DNA of 64,000 nucleotides from a virus. Positions 42,603 to 48,948 of the stretch are shown here, piece by piece; position 1 is the stretch's first letter; every line of letters begins with the position of its first letter. A program made the position numbers and the translations under genes. Below the pieces are notes generated by a model, which did not search any database, was not told the DNA's origin, and worked only from the letters and a program-made list of their open reading frames with translations. The DNA lies in IMG/VR virus record IMGVR_UViG_3300036770_006434, positions 124,001 through 188,000 of that record; one strand, 5' to 3'.

Positions 42603-42742
42603 CGCCCGGAATTGAGCGGCTAGAAGTGTATAGGCATGGACTGTGCCAGATGGGAAATACATCTGATACGAGGGGAAAGCGAGAAAACTCTAGTCCCGAG
42701 TGTGTCATTATGTCCCCATCCCCTTGACACATTCTTTTAACC

Positions 42743-42770
42743 TTGACTCAGCCCCCATAACGTGTAACAT
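42743..42770 (+). promoter_or_regulatory. Promoter for the rightward 42.8-43.6 kb operon
   Basis: TTGACT (42743-42748), 16 bases, TAACAT (42765-42770), ATG at 42780 only 9 bases later, close to the leaderless geometry of the small-gene block. A GTGTAAC overlaps the second box, so both promoter types may be present. Confidence 0.5.
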
Positions 42771-42779
42771 CCCTTTACT

Positions 42780-43004
42780 ATGACCCGGTTACCAAACCCT
42801 AAATTCGATTTCGGGACCACTGTCTATCCGGTCCTTTGCCCGTCCAAGGAAAACGCCGGTATGGTGACAGGCTACATCCTTCGGCCCGGCGGCCACATCC
42901 TGTATCTGGTCTCCGACGAATCCGGCACGGAATCCGAGCGGGAAGCCATCGAGCTGACGGACGAAGTGGATTACACCGCCTCTTCCGATAAAGACGACAA
43001 GTAA
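42780..43004 (+). CDS. 74-residue protein, unknown
   Basis: A small acidic protein with a short beta-strand-rich centre ('GHILYLVSDESG') and an Asp/Lys-rich tail. It is first in a three-gene rightward operon with 7- and 6-base gaps. Start and promoter almost touch, suggesting a very short or absent leader. No family was recognised. Confidence 0.65.
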   Translation: MTRLPNPKFDFGTTVYPVLCPSKENAGMVTGYILRPGGHILYLVSDESGTESEREAIELTDEVDYTASSDKDDK

Positions 43005-43011
43005 TCGGACA

Positions 43012-43338
43012 ATGAGCGAAGAAATGAGTCTGGCCGCTTTCTGGGACGCGGCCCCAGCGGCAGACAGGAAGGAAAAGAAGTGGTTGAAAGGTCCGACCAT
43101 AACCCAAGAAAACCTGAAGAACGGGACCGGCGCGATTGAAAAGGTGACCCCGGCGGTATGGTTCTCCAAGACTTCCGGCAAACCGGCGACCAGTTCAAAA
43201 GGTCCACTCAAAATGTCTTTCGGCAAATACAAGGGCCGGCTAGCCATTGAAGTCCGAGAAGACGACCCCCATTACTGGAACTGGGCGCTGGACAATGTTG
43301 ATTGGTTCGCGAAACAGGTGAAAGACGCTGGGCTTTAA
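43012..43338 (+). CDS. DUF3820-like small protein
   Basis: A 108-residue protein whose C-terminal 40 residues ('FGKYKGRLAIEV' and 'PHYWNWAL') match the FGKYKG/Y-x-x-W pattern of the DUF3820 module found beside exonuclease domains. The N-terminal part is Lys-rich. It might bind DNA or act as an exonuclease accessory module. It is the second gene in the operon. Confidence 0.7.
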   Translation: MSEEMSLAAFWDAAPAADRKEKKWLKGPTITQENLKNGTGAIEKVTPAVWFSKTSGKPATSSKGPLKMSFGKYKGRLAIEVREDDPHYWNWALDNVDWFAKQVKDAGL

Positions 43339-43344
43339 TCGGTT

Positions 43345-43617
43345 ATGGCACATCCCAGAGTGGTGAAGAAAGGTGAGGCCGGCTACGACACCTACGTGGG
43401 ACGCGGGTCTGTCTGGGGTAACCCATTTGTGATCGGTATCCACGGGGACAGAGCGGAAGTAATCGCGCAATACGAGGAATGGATTCGCGGCAGGCCAGAA
43501 TTATTGGCCAGACTCCCGGAGCTAAAGGGCAAGACCTTGGGTTGCTTCTGTGCCCCTAAGCCCTGCCACGGGGAAGTATTGCTGAAGTTGCTGAAAGAAA
43601 ACGGGATAGAGGAATAG
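43345..43617 (+). CDS. DUF4326-family protein
   Basis: A 90-residue protein with the DUF4326 layout: 'YVGRGSVWGNPF' near the N-terminus, then 'YEEWIR' and a 'GKTLGCFCAPKPCHGEVLL' cysteine-histidine segment. This family is widespread in phages and plasmids, and its function is not settled; the Cys/His cluster may bind metal. It is the last gene of the rightward operon, and no clear terminator follows. Confidence 0.88.
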   Translation: MAHPRVVKKGEAGYDTYVGRGSVWGNPFVIGIHGDRAEVIAQYEEWIRGRPELLARLPELKGKTLGCFCAPKPCHGEVLLKLLKENGIEE

Positions 43618-43657
43618 CCTCTGCTCTATCAGCTCCCCCCCGTTTACAGATCAGTTT

Positions 43658-44005
43658 CTAGCAGCATTTCCCGGCAAAGCGCGACCCGCCACGGAGCCCG
43701 CCATTTTTGCGAACAGCCGCGCCCCGAGCCGTTTTTTGCGGCAGGGACTGGGGCACAGGAGCCGAGCCCACGATATCCGACATTTTGGAAAGGTCCAAAG
43801 GAGGACGGTCCAATTCCCGGATTTGCCGATTGGCTTCTTCCGCAATCTGATACCACCCCATATTACTGGCGTGACGCGCCTTGGACTTGAGCCTTACCTT
43901 TTTGCGGTATTTCTCGGAGCCGAAGTCGTAACAGAGACACTTAATGATGTGGGTCACGAACTTGCCGGTTACGACTAAGACGAAGATGAAGAATAAGGCT
44001 AGCAT
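43658..44005 (-). CDS. Small membrane-anchored basic protein
   Basis: A 115-residue protein. Residues 1-20 form an N-terminal hydrophobic anchor ('LALFFIFVLVVTG'), followed by a strongly basic, Lys/Arg-rich domain and a Gly/Arg tail ending in a Cys pair. A good sigma70-like promoter lies upstream with a leader of about 50 bases, so this gene is not leaderless. The function is unknown. Confidence 0.65.
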   Translation of the reverse strand: MLALFFIFVLVVTGKFVTHIIKCLCYDFGSEKYRKKVRLKSKARHASNMGWYQIAEEANRQIRELDRPPLDLSKMSDIVGSAPVPQSLPQKTARGAAVRKNGGLRGGSRFAGKCC

Positions 44006-44063
44006 GATGGGATGGATGGATTTTGGTGAAGTTTTTGGAACAGTTTTTTCTGATTTCTCCGAG

Positions 44064-44092
44064 ACTATGGACTAATTTCTGCCAAATGTCAA
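44064..44092 (-). promoter_or_regulatory. Sigma70-like promoter
   Basis: TTGACA (44087-44092), 17 bases, CATAGT (44064-44069) on the - strand, upstream of the ATG at 44005. Confidence 0.7.
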
Positions 44093-44890
44093 GCCCCGAA
44101 AGGGGGTAATTTTTGCAAGTAATTGGTCCCGCCTATTTTTTGGGATTTTATCCCAAACGGATGGACCCCTTTCTGCCCGGTTTTTGAAAACAGGGGGTCA
44201 CCTGATGCGAATACCACCGTCCACAGTGAAAAGGTGTCCAAACAGACATAGGCGGTGGGAGAGGACAAGATACATTGCCATAGGGACCGGAACACCGGGA
44301 TACAACTGGATTTTTGAAGTGGTGCCGAGGCGAGGGTAGCGGTGAACCACAAAGGATAGGAAGGAATAAGACTATCGGCAAAGGAGACAGTGACTCTGGG
44401 TATAACTTGGATTTTTGGGGGACCGGCGAGGCTTCTTACAATGGATATGGAAACACTGACATACAACTGGATTTTGGAATGGGCTACGAGGCGAGAATGA
44501 TAGCCACCCGGCGCTCGCGCCGCTTGTAAAAAACTTGTAAAAATCGAAAAACACCCCTCGTTCTTTCGGATTAGGGGGAACCCCTCGGTCTGACTAGGGT
44601 GTTTCCCCTAGTTTTGACAACTTTTTTACGTATGTAAAAATCGCGCCTAGTATGCTTTCCCTTCGATCCTAGGCCATCGGGCCGGAGTGCATACCTAGGT
44701 ATACCACAAAAAGGGAGCGGCCCTAATGCGGCGCAATGGCCGTTTCCGGGCATCCCCCCCCTTTGGCTCGATCCCCTGTTTTCGGCCTAGTCTATTGCAA
44801 GGGATTAGCGAAAGGGAGGTGGCGGGAATGGGCACGAAAAAACCCGGACCGTTTCCGGCCCGGGGCGAGGGGATGCGGCGCGCCGTGCGG
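44093..44890. other. Gene-poor region with repeats and palindromes
   Basis: No convincing gene was found here. The region holds a CCCC-GAAA-GGGG hairpin with a T run on the + strand (about 44094-44114), a threefold imperfect repeat (44285-44500) and tandem TGTAAAAA units (44524-44546). It also has two stop-palindrome copies (AGGGGGAACCCCT at 44573-44585; an 18-base copy at 44594-44611) and an inverted repeat TTTTTAC-GTAT-GTAAAAA (44623-44640). It marks the border between the late and small-gene blocks and may be regulatory. Confidence 0.5.
44285..44500 (+). repeat. Three imperfect direct repeats around AACTGGATTTTTG
   Basis: Copies near 44302, 44404 and 44463 share a (G)GGATACAACTGGATTTT-like core followed about 20 bases later by GC(C/T)GAGGC or ACGAGGC. 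Spacing is about 100 and 60 bases. No ORF explains them convincingly. They could be protein-binding sites or a decayed coding repeat. Confidence 0.5.
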
Positions 44891-45106
44891 TTAGACGCCC
44901 ACGGGTTCGCGCTGCGTCACAGTTGCGTGCGTCACATCCGACACGCTTTCAACCGTCATAGACTTGCGCGCGTGCCATTGAACCAACGTGTCGAGTGCCA
45001 TAAAGCTCGCGCGCGAACGGGAAAGGAAAGCCGAATCCGTGACAAGTTGCGTGCGTTGACCCTTGGGTGTGTTCACGATAACGGTGCGGGAATAGAGGGA
45101 GGACAT
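44891..45106 (-). CDS. 71-residue protein, unknown
   Basis: A Ser/Thr/Val/Arg-rich small protein starting at the ATG at 45106. It lacks the MKT-type start and the promoter module of its neighbours. It is accepted because its composition looks more natural than that of the overlapping + strand frame and it shares the strand of the block. No domain was recognised; a non-coding segment is the alternative. Confidence 0.4.
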   Translation of the reverse strand: MSSLYSRTVIVNTPKGQRTQLVTDSAFLSRSRASFMALDTLVQWHARKSMTVESVSDVTHATVTQREPVGV

Positions 45107-45223
45107 TTGAGGGAGGCTTAAGCGAATCAGTTAATCGGCCCGGCGGAGCGCCGAACCTATGCGCAAAGGAAAAGACCCCGCACAAGCGGAGTCAATCCCT
45201 TTTTCTCGCCTACGTGTTACTAC

Positions 45224-45454
45224 TTAGGCCGCGCGCCGGCCCGTTTGCGAGGGGTGGAGACCCATTGCGCGCAATTGTTTGGCTTCCCTTTCCTCTGCGT
45301 TCCATTGCGCGGCCTGCTCCGCTTGCGCATGGCTTTCCCGCGCATCGTCCAGTAATTCCCGCGCAAGGGAAAGCAGGTTTTGGCGCCCATAGGACAGGCA
45401 CGAAGCGCCCCAAAAACCGCGGTGATCCTGATCGAAATCCGCGCTTTGCGTTAC
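45224..45454 (-). CDS. Open frame without a start codon, probable -1 frameshift extension
   Basis: A clearly coding stretch of about 75 residues (hydrophilic, helical, including 'LLSLARELLDDARESH' and ending 'TGRRAA') is open from the stop of the 151-residue gene to 45224. No ATG, GTG or TTG start precedes it in frame after the last upstream stop. It lies in the -1 frame of the upstream gene, whose last codons are GCG GAA AAC GAG TAA, a run of A just before the stop. A -1 frameshift would add these residues to the upstream protein. An unusual start (ATT) is the alternative. Its TAA lies in a TACGTG-TTACTACTTA element. Confidence 0.5.
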   Translation of the reverse strand, partial: VTQSADFDQDHRGFWGASCLSYGRQNLLSLARELLDDARESHAQAEQAAQWNAEEREAKQLRAMGLHPSQTGRRAA

Positions 45455-45906
45455 TCGTTTTCCGCAATCTCCAGTTTGATTCCAAGGGAGGCAAGCAATT
45501 CCGGAGTCAATGCGTCAAGCCTGTCTCCGTTCAAATCCTTTGCGTAAATGCTCGAAAGCGTGCCGTCGGGCATCCTGCGGGAATTCCCGCGGAATCCGTA
45601 GGCATCATTCCAGCAACGCCGCAAATGGTCGCGCTCTTCGCCTTCGGGCATCGCTTCGATTTCAGCGTGCTCTTTTCCGGCCTCTTCATCGCCAGCGGGA
45701 AAGAATTCGTCTTCACAAATGGAATAGGCGTCTTCCCACGTTTGCGCCCGGACAATTCCACCAACCATGCCGAAGTTGCCAAGCGTAGTTTGCCAGACGA
45801 ACAGAGGGCCGAATCCATCATCATACGTGGGGATTTTATGGCCGGATTCCGTTTGAGCGGAAACAAGCGATTGCGAGTCAGTAATCAGGGAGTTGTTTGT
45901 TTTCAC
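45451..45906 (-). CDS. 151-residue protein, unknown
   Basis: Begins GTG AAA ACA AAC, giving the MKTN-type N-terminus shared across this block. The protein is acidic, with an aromatic segment ('FGPLFVWQTTLGN') and a charged helix ('EEAGKEHAEIEAM'). The GTG start at 45906 is fixed by the shared N-terminal codons. No cassette promoter is seen; a perfect palindrome TGCGGCGCGCCGCA (45927-45940) lies 20 bases upstream. It may be extended by frameshifting into 45224-45454. Confidence 0.7.
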   Translation of the reverse strand: MKTNNSLITDSQSLVSAQTESGHKIPTYDDGFGPLFVWQTTLGNFGMVGGIVRAQTWEDAYSICEDEFFPAGDEEAGKEHAEIEAMPEGEERDHLRRCWNDAYGFRGNSRRMPDGTLSSIYAKDLNGDRLDALTPELLASLGIKLEIAENE

Positions 45907-45971
45907 GTTACGAGGTAAACGGTTTGTGCGGCGCGCCGCAAGCTTTATTTTGCGGGAAAATGCACGGTGTT

Positions 45972-45987
45972 TTGTAACGCGTTACAA
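45972..45987. promoter_or_regulatory. Perfect 16-base palindrome TTGTAACGCGTTACAA
   Basis: This dyad directly follows the stop codon of the gene at 45988-46284 and lies 66 bases before the next start. Perfect symmetry suggests a dimeric regulator site. A second palindrome, TGCGGCGCGCCGCA, lies at 45927-45940. Confidence 0.55.
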
Positions 45988-46284
45988 TCAAACCGTTTCC
46001 CGCACGGGATAAAGGTCAGCAGACGAAAGCAGGCCGGCGGCCTTTTTCATCCGGAATTCCCGGACATATTGGCGGTCAATTTCCCGGAGTTCGGCATAAA
46101 CTTCGGGCTTCACAACCGCCAACGTTGGCCAATCCCATCCCGTGCAAATGTCTCCGCGGCAACGGTCTGCGCGCGCTTCACGGTCAAGTTTCCGCAAAAT
46201 TGCGTCATACCGGCGGCGGAGTGCTGCGCGCGCTTTGTCGAAAGGAGTAGGAGAAAGGACAGGGGAAACGGTGTTTGATTTCAT
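45988..46284 (-). CDS. 98-residue basic helical protein
   Basis: Starts MKSNT. Rich in Arg and Ala with helical 'KARAALRRRYDAILRKLD', two cysteines in a short loop and an aromatic 'GWDWP'. Its ATG overlaps the stop of the upstream gene (ATGA), so translation is coupled. It could bind nucleic acid by charge, but no motif was recognised. Confidence 0.75.
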   Translation of the reverse strand: MKSNTVSPVLSPTPFDKARAALRRRYDAILRKLDREARADRCRGDICTGWDWPTLAVVKPEVYAELREIDRQYVREFRMKKAAGLLSSADLYPVRETV

Positions 46285-46472
46285 GCGAGGAAATGAGAAG
46301 CGGGGACGGGTTTAATGGGGCGAATCGCGTTAACGTCTTGGACGAAAAACGTGCCATTGTATCCGACGCGCATAACTTTGTAAAGCGCATGTTTAGAGAG
46401 ACCGTTTTCGTTGGAAGGCGATTCCAAAGTTTTGCCAAGGTAATGGGCGAGGGATTCGTTTTTCGTTTTCAC
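46281..46472 (-). CDS. 63-residue protein, GTG start
   Basis: Starts GTG AAA ACG AAA, reading MKTKNESLA, closely similar to the MKTKTESLA start of the next upstream gene. The 5' flanks of the two genes also match (CCTTGCGCCC, CTTTCTCTC), so the start region was probably duplicated. The sequence contains 'HALYKVMRVGYNGTFFV'. The stop overlaps the next ATG. No domain was recognised. Confidence 0.7.
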   Translation of the reverse strand: MKTKNESLAHYLGKTLESPSNENGLSKHALYKVMRVGYNGTFFVQDVNAIRPIKPVPASHFLA

Positions 46473-46517
46473 AGAAAAGAGAGAAAGGGGATTTGCGGCC
46501 GGGCGCAAGGTTTATTT

Positions 46518-46877
46518 TCAGTAATTTTCGCTTTCCCGCTCTTCTTTTTCCCTCAATTCTTTCGCAAATCCTTCGTGCGCGGGCACATAGACGCCCCATG
46601 CCGTGCGCGGTTCATCCTCCTTTTTCCACGCCGTCAATCCGAACACTTTCAAGCAAGCGGACGCCACTGGACCGGTAAAACCGGCGCAAATCGCCTTGCG
46701 AGGTTCCGCGCCGCGGGAAATGTCCTCAGCTACGTTTTCGGCCCGCTCGAAATAGATTCCAAGTGCATAAGGGTTGTAACCTTTGGTGCGGTTTCCTCCG
46801 GTCCGTTCACGGTGTGCGGAGTCGAAACGCGTCAATGCGGTTTGCAGTAAGGCAAGGGATTCGGTTTTCGTTTTCAT
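46518..46877 (-). CDS. 119-residue protein, unknown
   Basis: Starts MKTKTESLA and continues with Arg/Thr/Gly-rich sequence, an aromatic stretch ('NPYALGIYFERAENVAE'), 'TAWKKEDEPRTAWGVYV' and a Glu-rich end. It is the first full-size gene after a 13-codon leader ORF and may be controlled through it. The upstream flank is pyrimidine-rich and lacks an SD. No family was recognised. Confidence 0.75.
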   Translation of the reverse strand: MKTKTESLALLQTALTRFDSAHRERTGGNRTKGYNPYALGIYFERAENVAEDISRGAEPRKAICAGFTGPVASACLKVFGLTAWKKEDEPRTAWGVYVPAHEGFAKELREKEERESENY

Positions 46878-46944
46878 CGGAAGGGAGAGAAAAGGGTTTT
46901 TGCCGGGGGCGCAAGGGAAAAGAAAAAGAATTTTCGCAAGGGGT

Positions 46945-46986
46945 TTACAGTTTCACCCCGTAAACCCGCGCAAGGTTTGTTTTCAT
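46945..46986 (-). CDS. 13-codon leader peptide
   Basis: A tiny ORF (reading MKTNLARVYGVKL) with the MKTN start, preceded by a strong promoter with the standard spacing. About 67 bases separate its stop from the ATG of the 119-residue gene. It could act as a leader controlling the operon, or mark a promoter-start module that lost its cargo gene. GGTTTAC-GGGGTGAAACT-GTAAACC inside it can form a hairpin. Confidence 0.55.
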   Translation of the reverse strand: MKTNLARVYGVKL

Positions 46987-46995
46987 CGGTTGAAA

Positions 46996-47024
46996 GGTAA
47001 AGCGAGGGACAAACCTATTGTCAA
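46996..47024 (-). promoter_or_regulatory. Cassette promoter (TTGACA-17-TTTACC)
   Basis: TTGACA at 47019-47024, 17 bases, TTTACC at 46996-47001, then 9 bases to the ATG of the 13-codon leader. Confidence 0.75.
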
Positions 47025-47063
47025 GCGGTTTTCCGGAAAAACCCACTAAGTAGTTTCCACACC

Positions 47064-47092
47064 TAGGCAAGCTCCCGTTTTTGCGCTATACT
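47064..47092 (+). promoter_or_regulatory. Cassette-type promoter pointing right
   Basis: TAGGCA (47064-47069), 17 bases, TATACT (47087-47092), followed by GTCCGCAC, the same 8-base tail as the leaderless gene promoters, but ending at GTTAG instead of ATG. Confidence 0.55.
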
Positions 47093-47100
47093 GTCCGCAC

Positions 47101-47200
47101 GTTAGAAAACGCCCGGCAAGGCTCCTTTTCTAATTCAAACCCCGGGGGTTGGGGAGAACCGGACGGCGTGTAAAAAAAGTGTAAAACAGTATTTTGGGCT
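47101..47200 (+). ncRNA. Candidate structured RNA, rightward
   Basis: From the predicted transcription start at 47101 the sequence folds by eye into a perfect 8-bp stem (TTAGAAAA at 47102-47109 with TTTTCTAA), then a GC-rich hairpin (AACCCC-GGGGGTT), and has no ORF. The 3' end is not defined. Confidence 0.35.
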
Positions 47201-47261
47201 TGCATGTCTCCCGGGCTTCGACTAGGGGCGGCAGCACTACGTAATACTACTACCTAGACAG

Positions 47262-47369
47262 GGAATCTTTTTTCGCGTAGGATAGGCGGCGAAGGCTATG
47301 GGGCTCCGCCCCGCAGTGAGGGTGGACAGGCTACGCGGATTCCTAGGGCCGCCGCGCAGCAAGGCCCAT
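47262..47369 (-). ncRNA. Candidate structured RNA, leftward
   Basis: Downstream of a strong promoter the sequence forms nested stems: GGAATC (47338-47343) with GATTCC (47262-47267), CGCGTAG (47331-47337) with CTACGCG (47274-47280), and an inner GGGGC-GGA-GCCCC hairpin. A GGGCC/GGCCC hairpin lies at the start. A nine-codon ORF with stop (ATG at 47369) begins at the predicted transcription start. Confidence 0.45.
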
Positions 47370-47376
47370 TTGGAAA

Positions 47377-47405
47377 ATTTTACCACATCCCGGAAACTGT
47401 GTCAA
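47377..47405 (-). promoter_or_regulatory. Strong sigma70-like promoter (TTGACA-17-TAAAAT)
   Basis: TTGACA at 47400-47405, 17 bases, TAAAAT at 47377-47382; an ATG lies 7 bases further. It is among the best promoter matches in the window. Confidence 0.75.
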
Positions 47406-47532
47406 GCATTTATTTTTCGGCTCTTTTTTGTGTGTGTTTGGAAACATTCTAACACGAAAGCCGCGCGGAGTCAATAGCTAAAATGGTGAGGTGCGGAAAC
47501 TACGTAGAAACCGGATTTGCGCAATTTTCCCG

Positions 47533-48084
47533 TTGACTTCCCGCTGCGCGCCGTTATTAGGCCGCCGCCTCGCGCTTCTGTAAGTAGTTGGAACACGTCA
47601 ATGACTTACAAAAGTGTGGGCGATTTTTTACCTCTAATTCGCCCGAAAATTGACTTGAATTTATATCGTTGCGCCGCAATTACTTACAAAAGCGGAAAAT
47701 GCCGGAAATGAGGTTTTCATCGGGGTCTGACACTCGCGGCGAATAATTAAATAAATAACGTAAGTCACTCCGACACTTGCTTGGCACGTTTCCTGCGCGT
47801 GACGCAAGTAGTTAGTCCCGCAAAGACTTACGCACTTCCCGAAGGGGCGCGCAATTCCGGCGGCGCGTTTGGAAAAGTGTTGACTTTTCCCCGGGGTTAG
47901 ATAGAAGCGCGAAAATAATTGTTTTTCGGTCTTGACTTCCCGCCGGGAGTCGATAAAAGCGCCGCGCCTACGTGTTTTTACCCCTTGACTACCGGCCGGA
48001 ATCAGTTAGTGGCGCAAATTTTCCCGGATTTTCCCGCGTTTTCCCGGATTTTGCCGTTGACTTACGGGCGGGAGCAGGTAGGGG
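47533..48084 (+). repeat. Family of TTGACT-N16-TANNNG elements
   Basis: TTGACT occurs at 47533, 47880, 47932, 47985 and 48057. Each is followed, after exactly 16 bases often containing CCCGCCGGGA-like dyads, by TANNNG (TATTAG, TAGAAG, TAAAAG, TAGTGG, TAGGGG) and usually GCGC or GCCGC. A degenerate copy is at 47650. They read as tandem promoters or as protein-binding iterons. Confidence 0.6.
48019..48056 (+). repeat. Four 10-bp repeats of TTTTCCCGGA
   Basis: Units start at 48019, 48029, 48039 and 48049. The last one is degenerate. Exact helical-turn spacing suggests one protein array on one DNA face. Confidence 0.75.
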
Positions 48085-48100
48085 AGCGGGTCCGTGGTAG

Positions 48101-48140
48101 ATTTTGGAAGATTTTGGAAGAAAATGGAAGATTTTGGAAC
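48101..48140 (+). repeat. Four 10-bp repeats of ATTTTGGAAG
   Basis: Units at 48101, 48111, 48121 (AAAATGGAAG) and 48131 (ATTTTGGAAC). They form an AT-rich array adjacent to the TTTTCCCGGA array, as expected of an unwinding element beside iterons. Confidence 0.75.
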
Positions 48141-48468
48141 GTTCGTTTCAAACGGTCGTTTAGAGGCGAGAACCAAAGGCTAACCCGCCCCAACCCATTT
48201 CGACACATTTCCCCCCAAAAAGCTCCTTTTGCCTGTCCTGTCTACTGTCCTTTCCTCCTATGGCGGGAGTCTTTTCCTCTAAGGTCTTTCCCCTTTGTTT
48301 CCTTTCCTCCCTTTTGCGGCCTTTCCCTTGCCGATCTAAGGTCTAAAGACTCCGGGACAGGTGAACCCCGGGACAAGGCGGCGGGAAGGGGGCGGGAAGG
48401 GTTTGCACATCCCCCCGGGGGGACAGTTTGCCGGCCGTTTCCATGCAGCGGGGGCGGGGGCGGGACGC

Positions 48469-48505
48469 AAAAAGCCCCGGAAACCGTGTGACAGGCTCCC
48501 GGGGC
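48469..48505 (-). terminator. Rho-independent terminator at the end of the leftward small-gene block
   Basis: On the - strand, GCCCCGG pairs with CCGGGGC and a T5 run follows. It lies 22 bases after the stop of the 48528-48911 gene and insulates the origin-like region. Confidence 0.85.
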
Positions 48506-48527
48506 GTAAAACTAGCGGACAGGCGGG

Positions 48528-48911
48528 TTAAACCAACCCCGCGCGCCTAGCCGCCGCCAAGGCTTCCGGCTGAGTTTCCAAGTCCCAACCGTTCCGCAAA
48601 TATTCCCGCGCCCGGGCAAGGTCCGCAAACTCTTCAACCTCTGCAACCGTCGCGCGGATTTCCGCCAAGGGGGCCGGCTCCCGGTAATTCTTTTGACGCC
48701 GGAACGTTTCACCCCAACCAACCGCCAACCCGCCAACCCCGGGCAGGCTTTCCACTGTATAGCCGGCCAATCGAAACGCAGATTCCGCGGACGCAAGGCA
48801 CGTTTGCGGGGAGTCCGGAAACCATGCGGCAACCCCTTCCCATTTCCGGGATTTTGTCCGGCGGGCTAGGAGGTAGGGCGCAAGGGCGGCGGGGGAGGTG
48901 TTCGGATTCAT
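48528..48911 (-). CDS. 127-residue protein, unknown
   Basis: Starts MNPNTSPAA, the block's N-terminal type with a Ser-Pro-Ala-Ala run. An aromatic, Arg-rich centre and an Ala/Glu-rich helical C-terminal half ('ARAREYLRNGWDLE') follow. The ATG at 48911 is fixed by its promoter, 8 bases upstream; an earlier in-frame ATG lies within the promoter. It is the last gene before a terminator. No family was recognised. Confidence 0.75.
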   Translation of the reverse strand: MNPNTSPAALAPYLLARRTKSRKWEGVAAWFPDSPQTCLASAESAFRLAGYTVESLPGVGGLAVGWGETFRRQKNYREPAPLAEIRATVAEVEEFADLARAREYLRNGWDLETQPEALAAARRAGLV

Positions 48912-48919
48912 CGGCGGCA

Positions 48920-48948
48920 AGGTAAGGGCCAATTTTCCCCCGTGTCAA
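48920..48948 (-). promoter_or_regulatory. Cassette promoter (TTGACA-17-TTACCT-8-ATG)
   Basis: TTGACA at 48943-48948, TTACCT at 48920-48925. The upstream gene's TGA stop lies inside the first box (GTT TGA CA). Confidence 0.8.

Larger units (their letters stand above)
47041..48468. other. Gene-free regulatory or replication-origin-like region
   Basis: About 1.4 kb without a believable gene. It holds two promoter-linked structured RNA candidates, a recurring TTGACTTCCCG-type element, ACTTACAAAAG and GTAAGTC repeats, two adjacent arrays of four 10-bp repeats and a long pyrimidine-rich tract. Two + strand frames here are judged spurious because they run through the repeats. The collection resembles a phage replication origin or central control region. 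Confidence 0.6.

Noticed and set aside
44314-44529. Diversity-generating retroelement template repeat
   Set aside because: The threefold repeat looks vaguely like one, but no reverse transcriptase or matching variable repeat was seen.
44726-45121. 131-codon + strand open frame
   Set aside because: Arg/His-rich shadow composition; opposite to the strand of the block.
45214-45918. 234-codon + strand open frame
   Set aside because: It is antisense to the 151-residue gene and its extension, both with better codon character and the block's shared start.
47517-47711. 64-codon + strand open frame
   Set aside because: Its start covers the repeated TTGACTTCCC element; no start context and low plausibility.
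47919-48491. 190-codon + strand open frame in the gene-free region
   Set aside because: It runs through both tandem repeat arrays and the TTGACT elements and has implausible composition.
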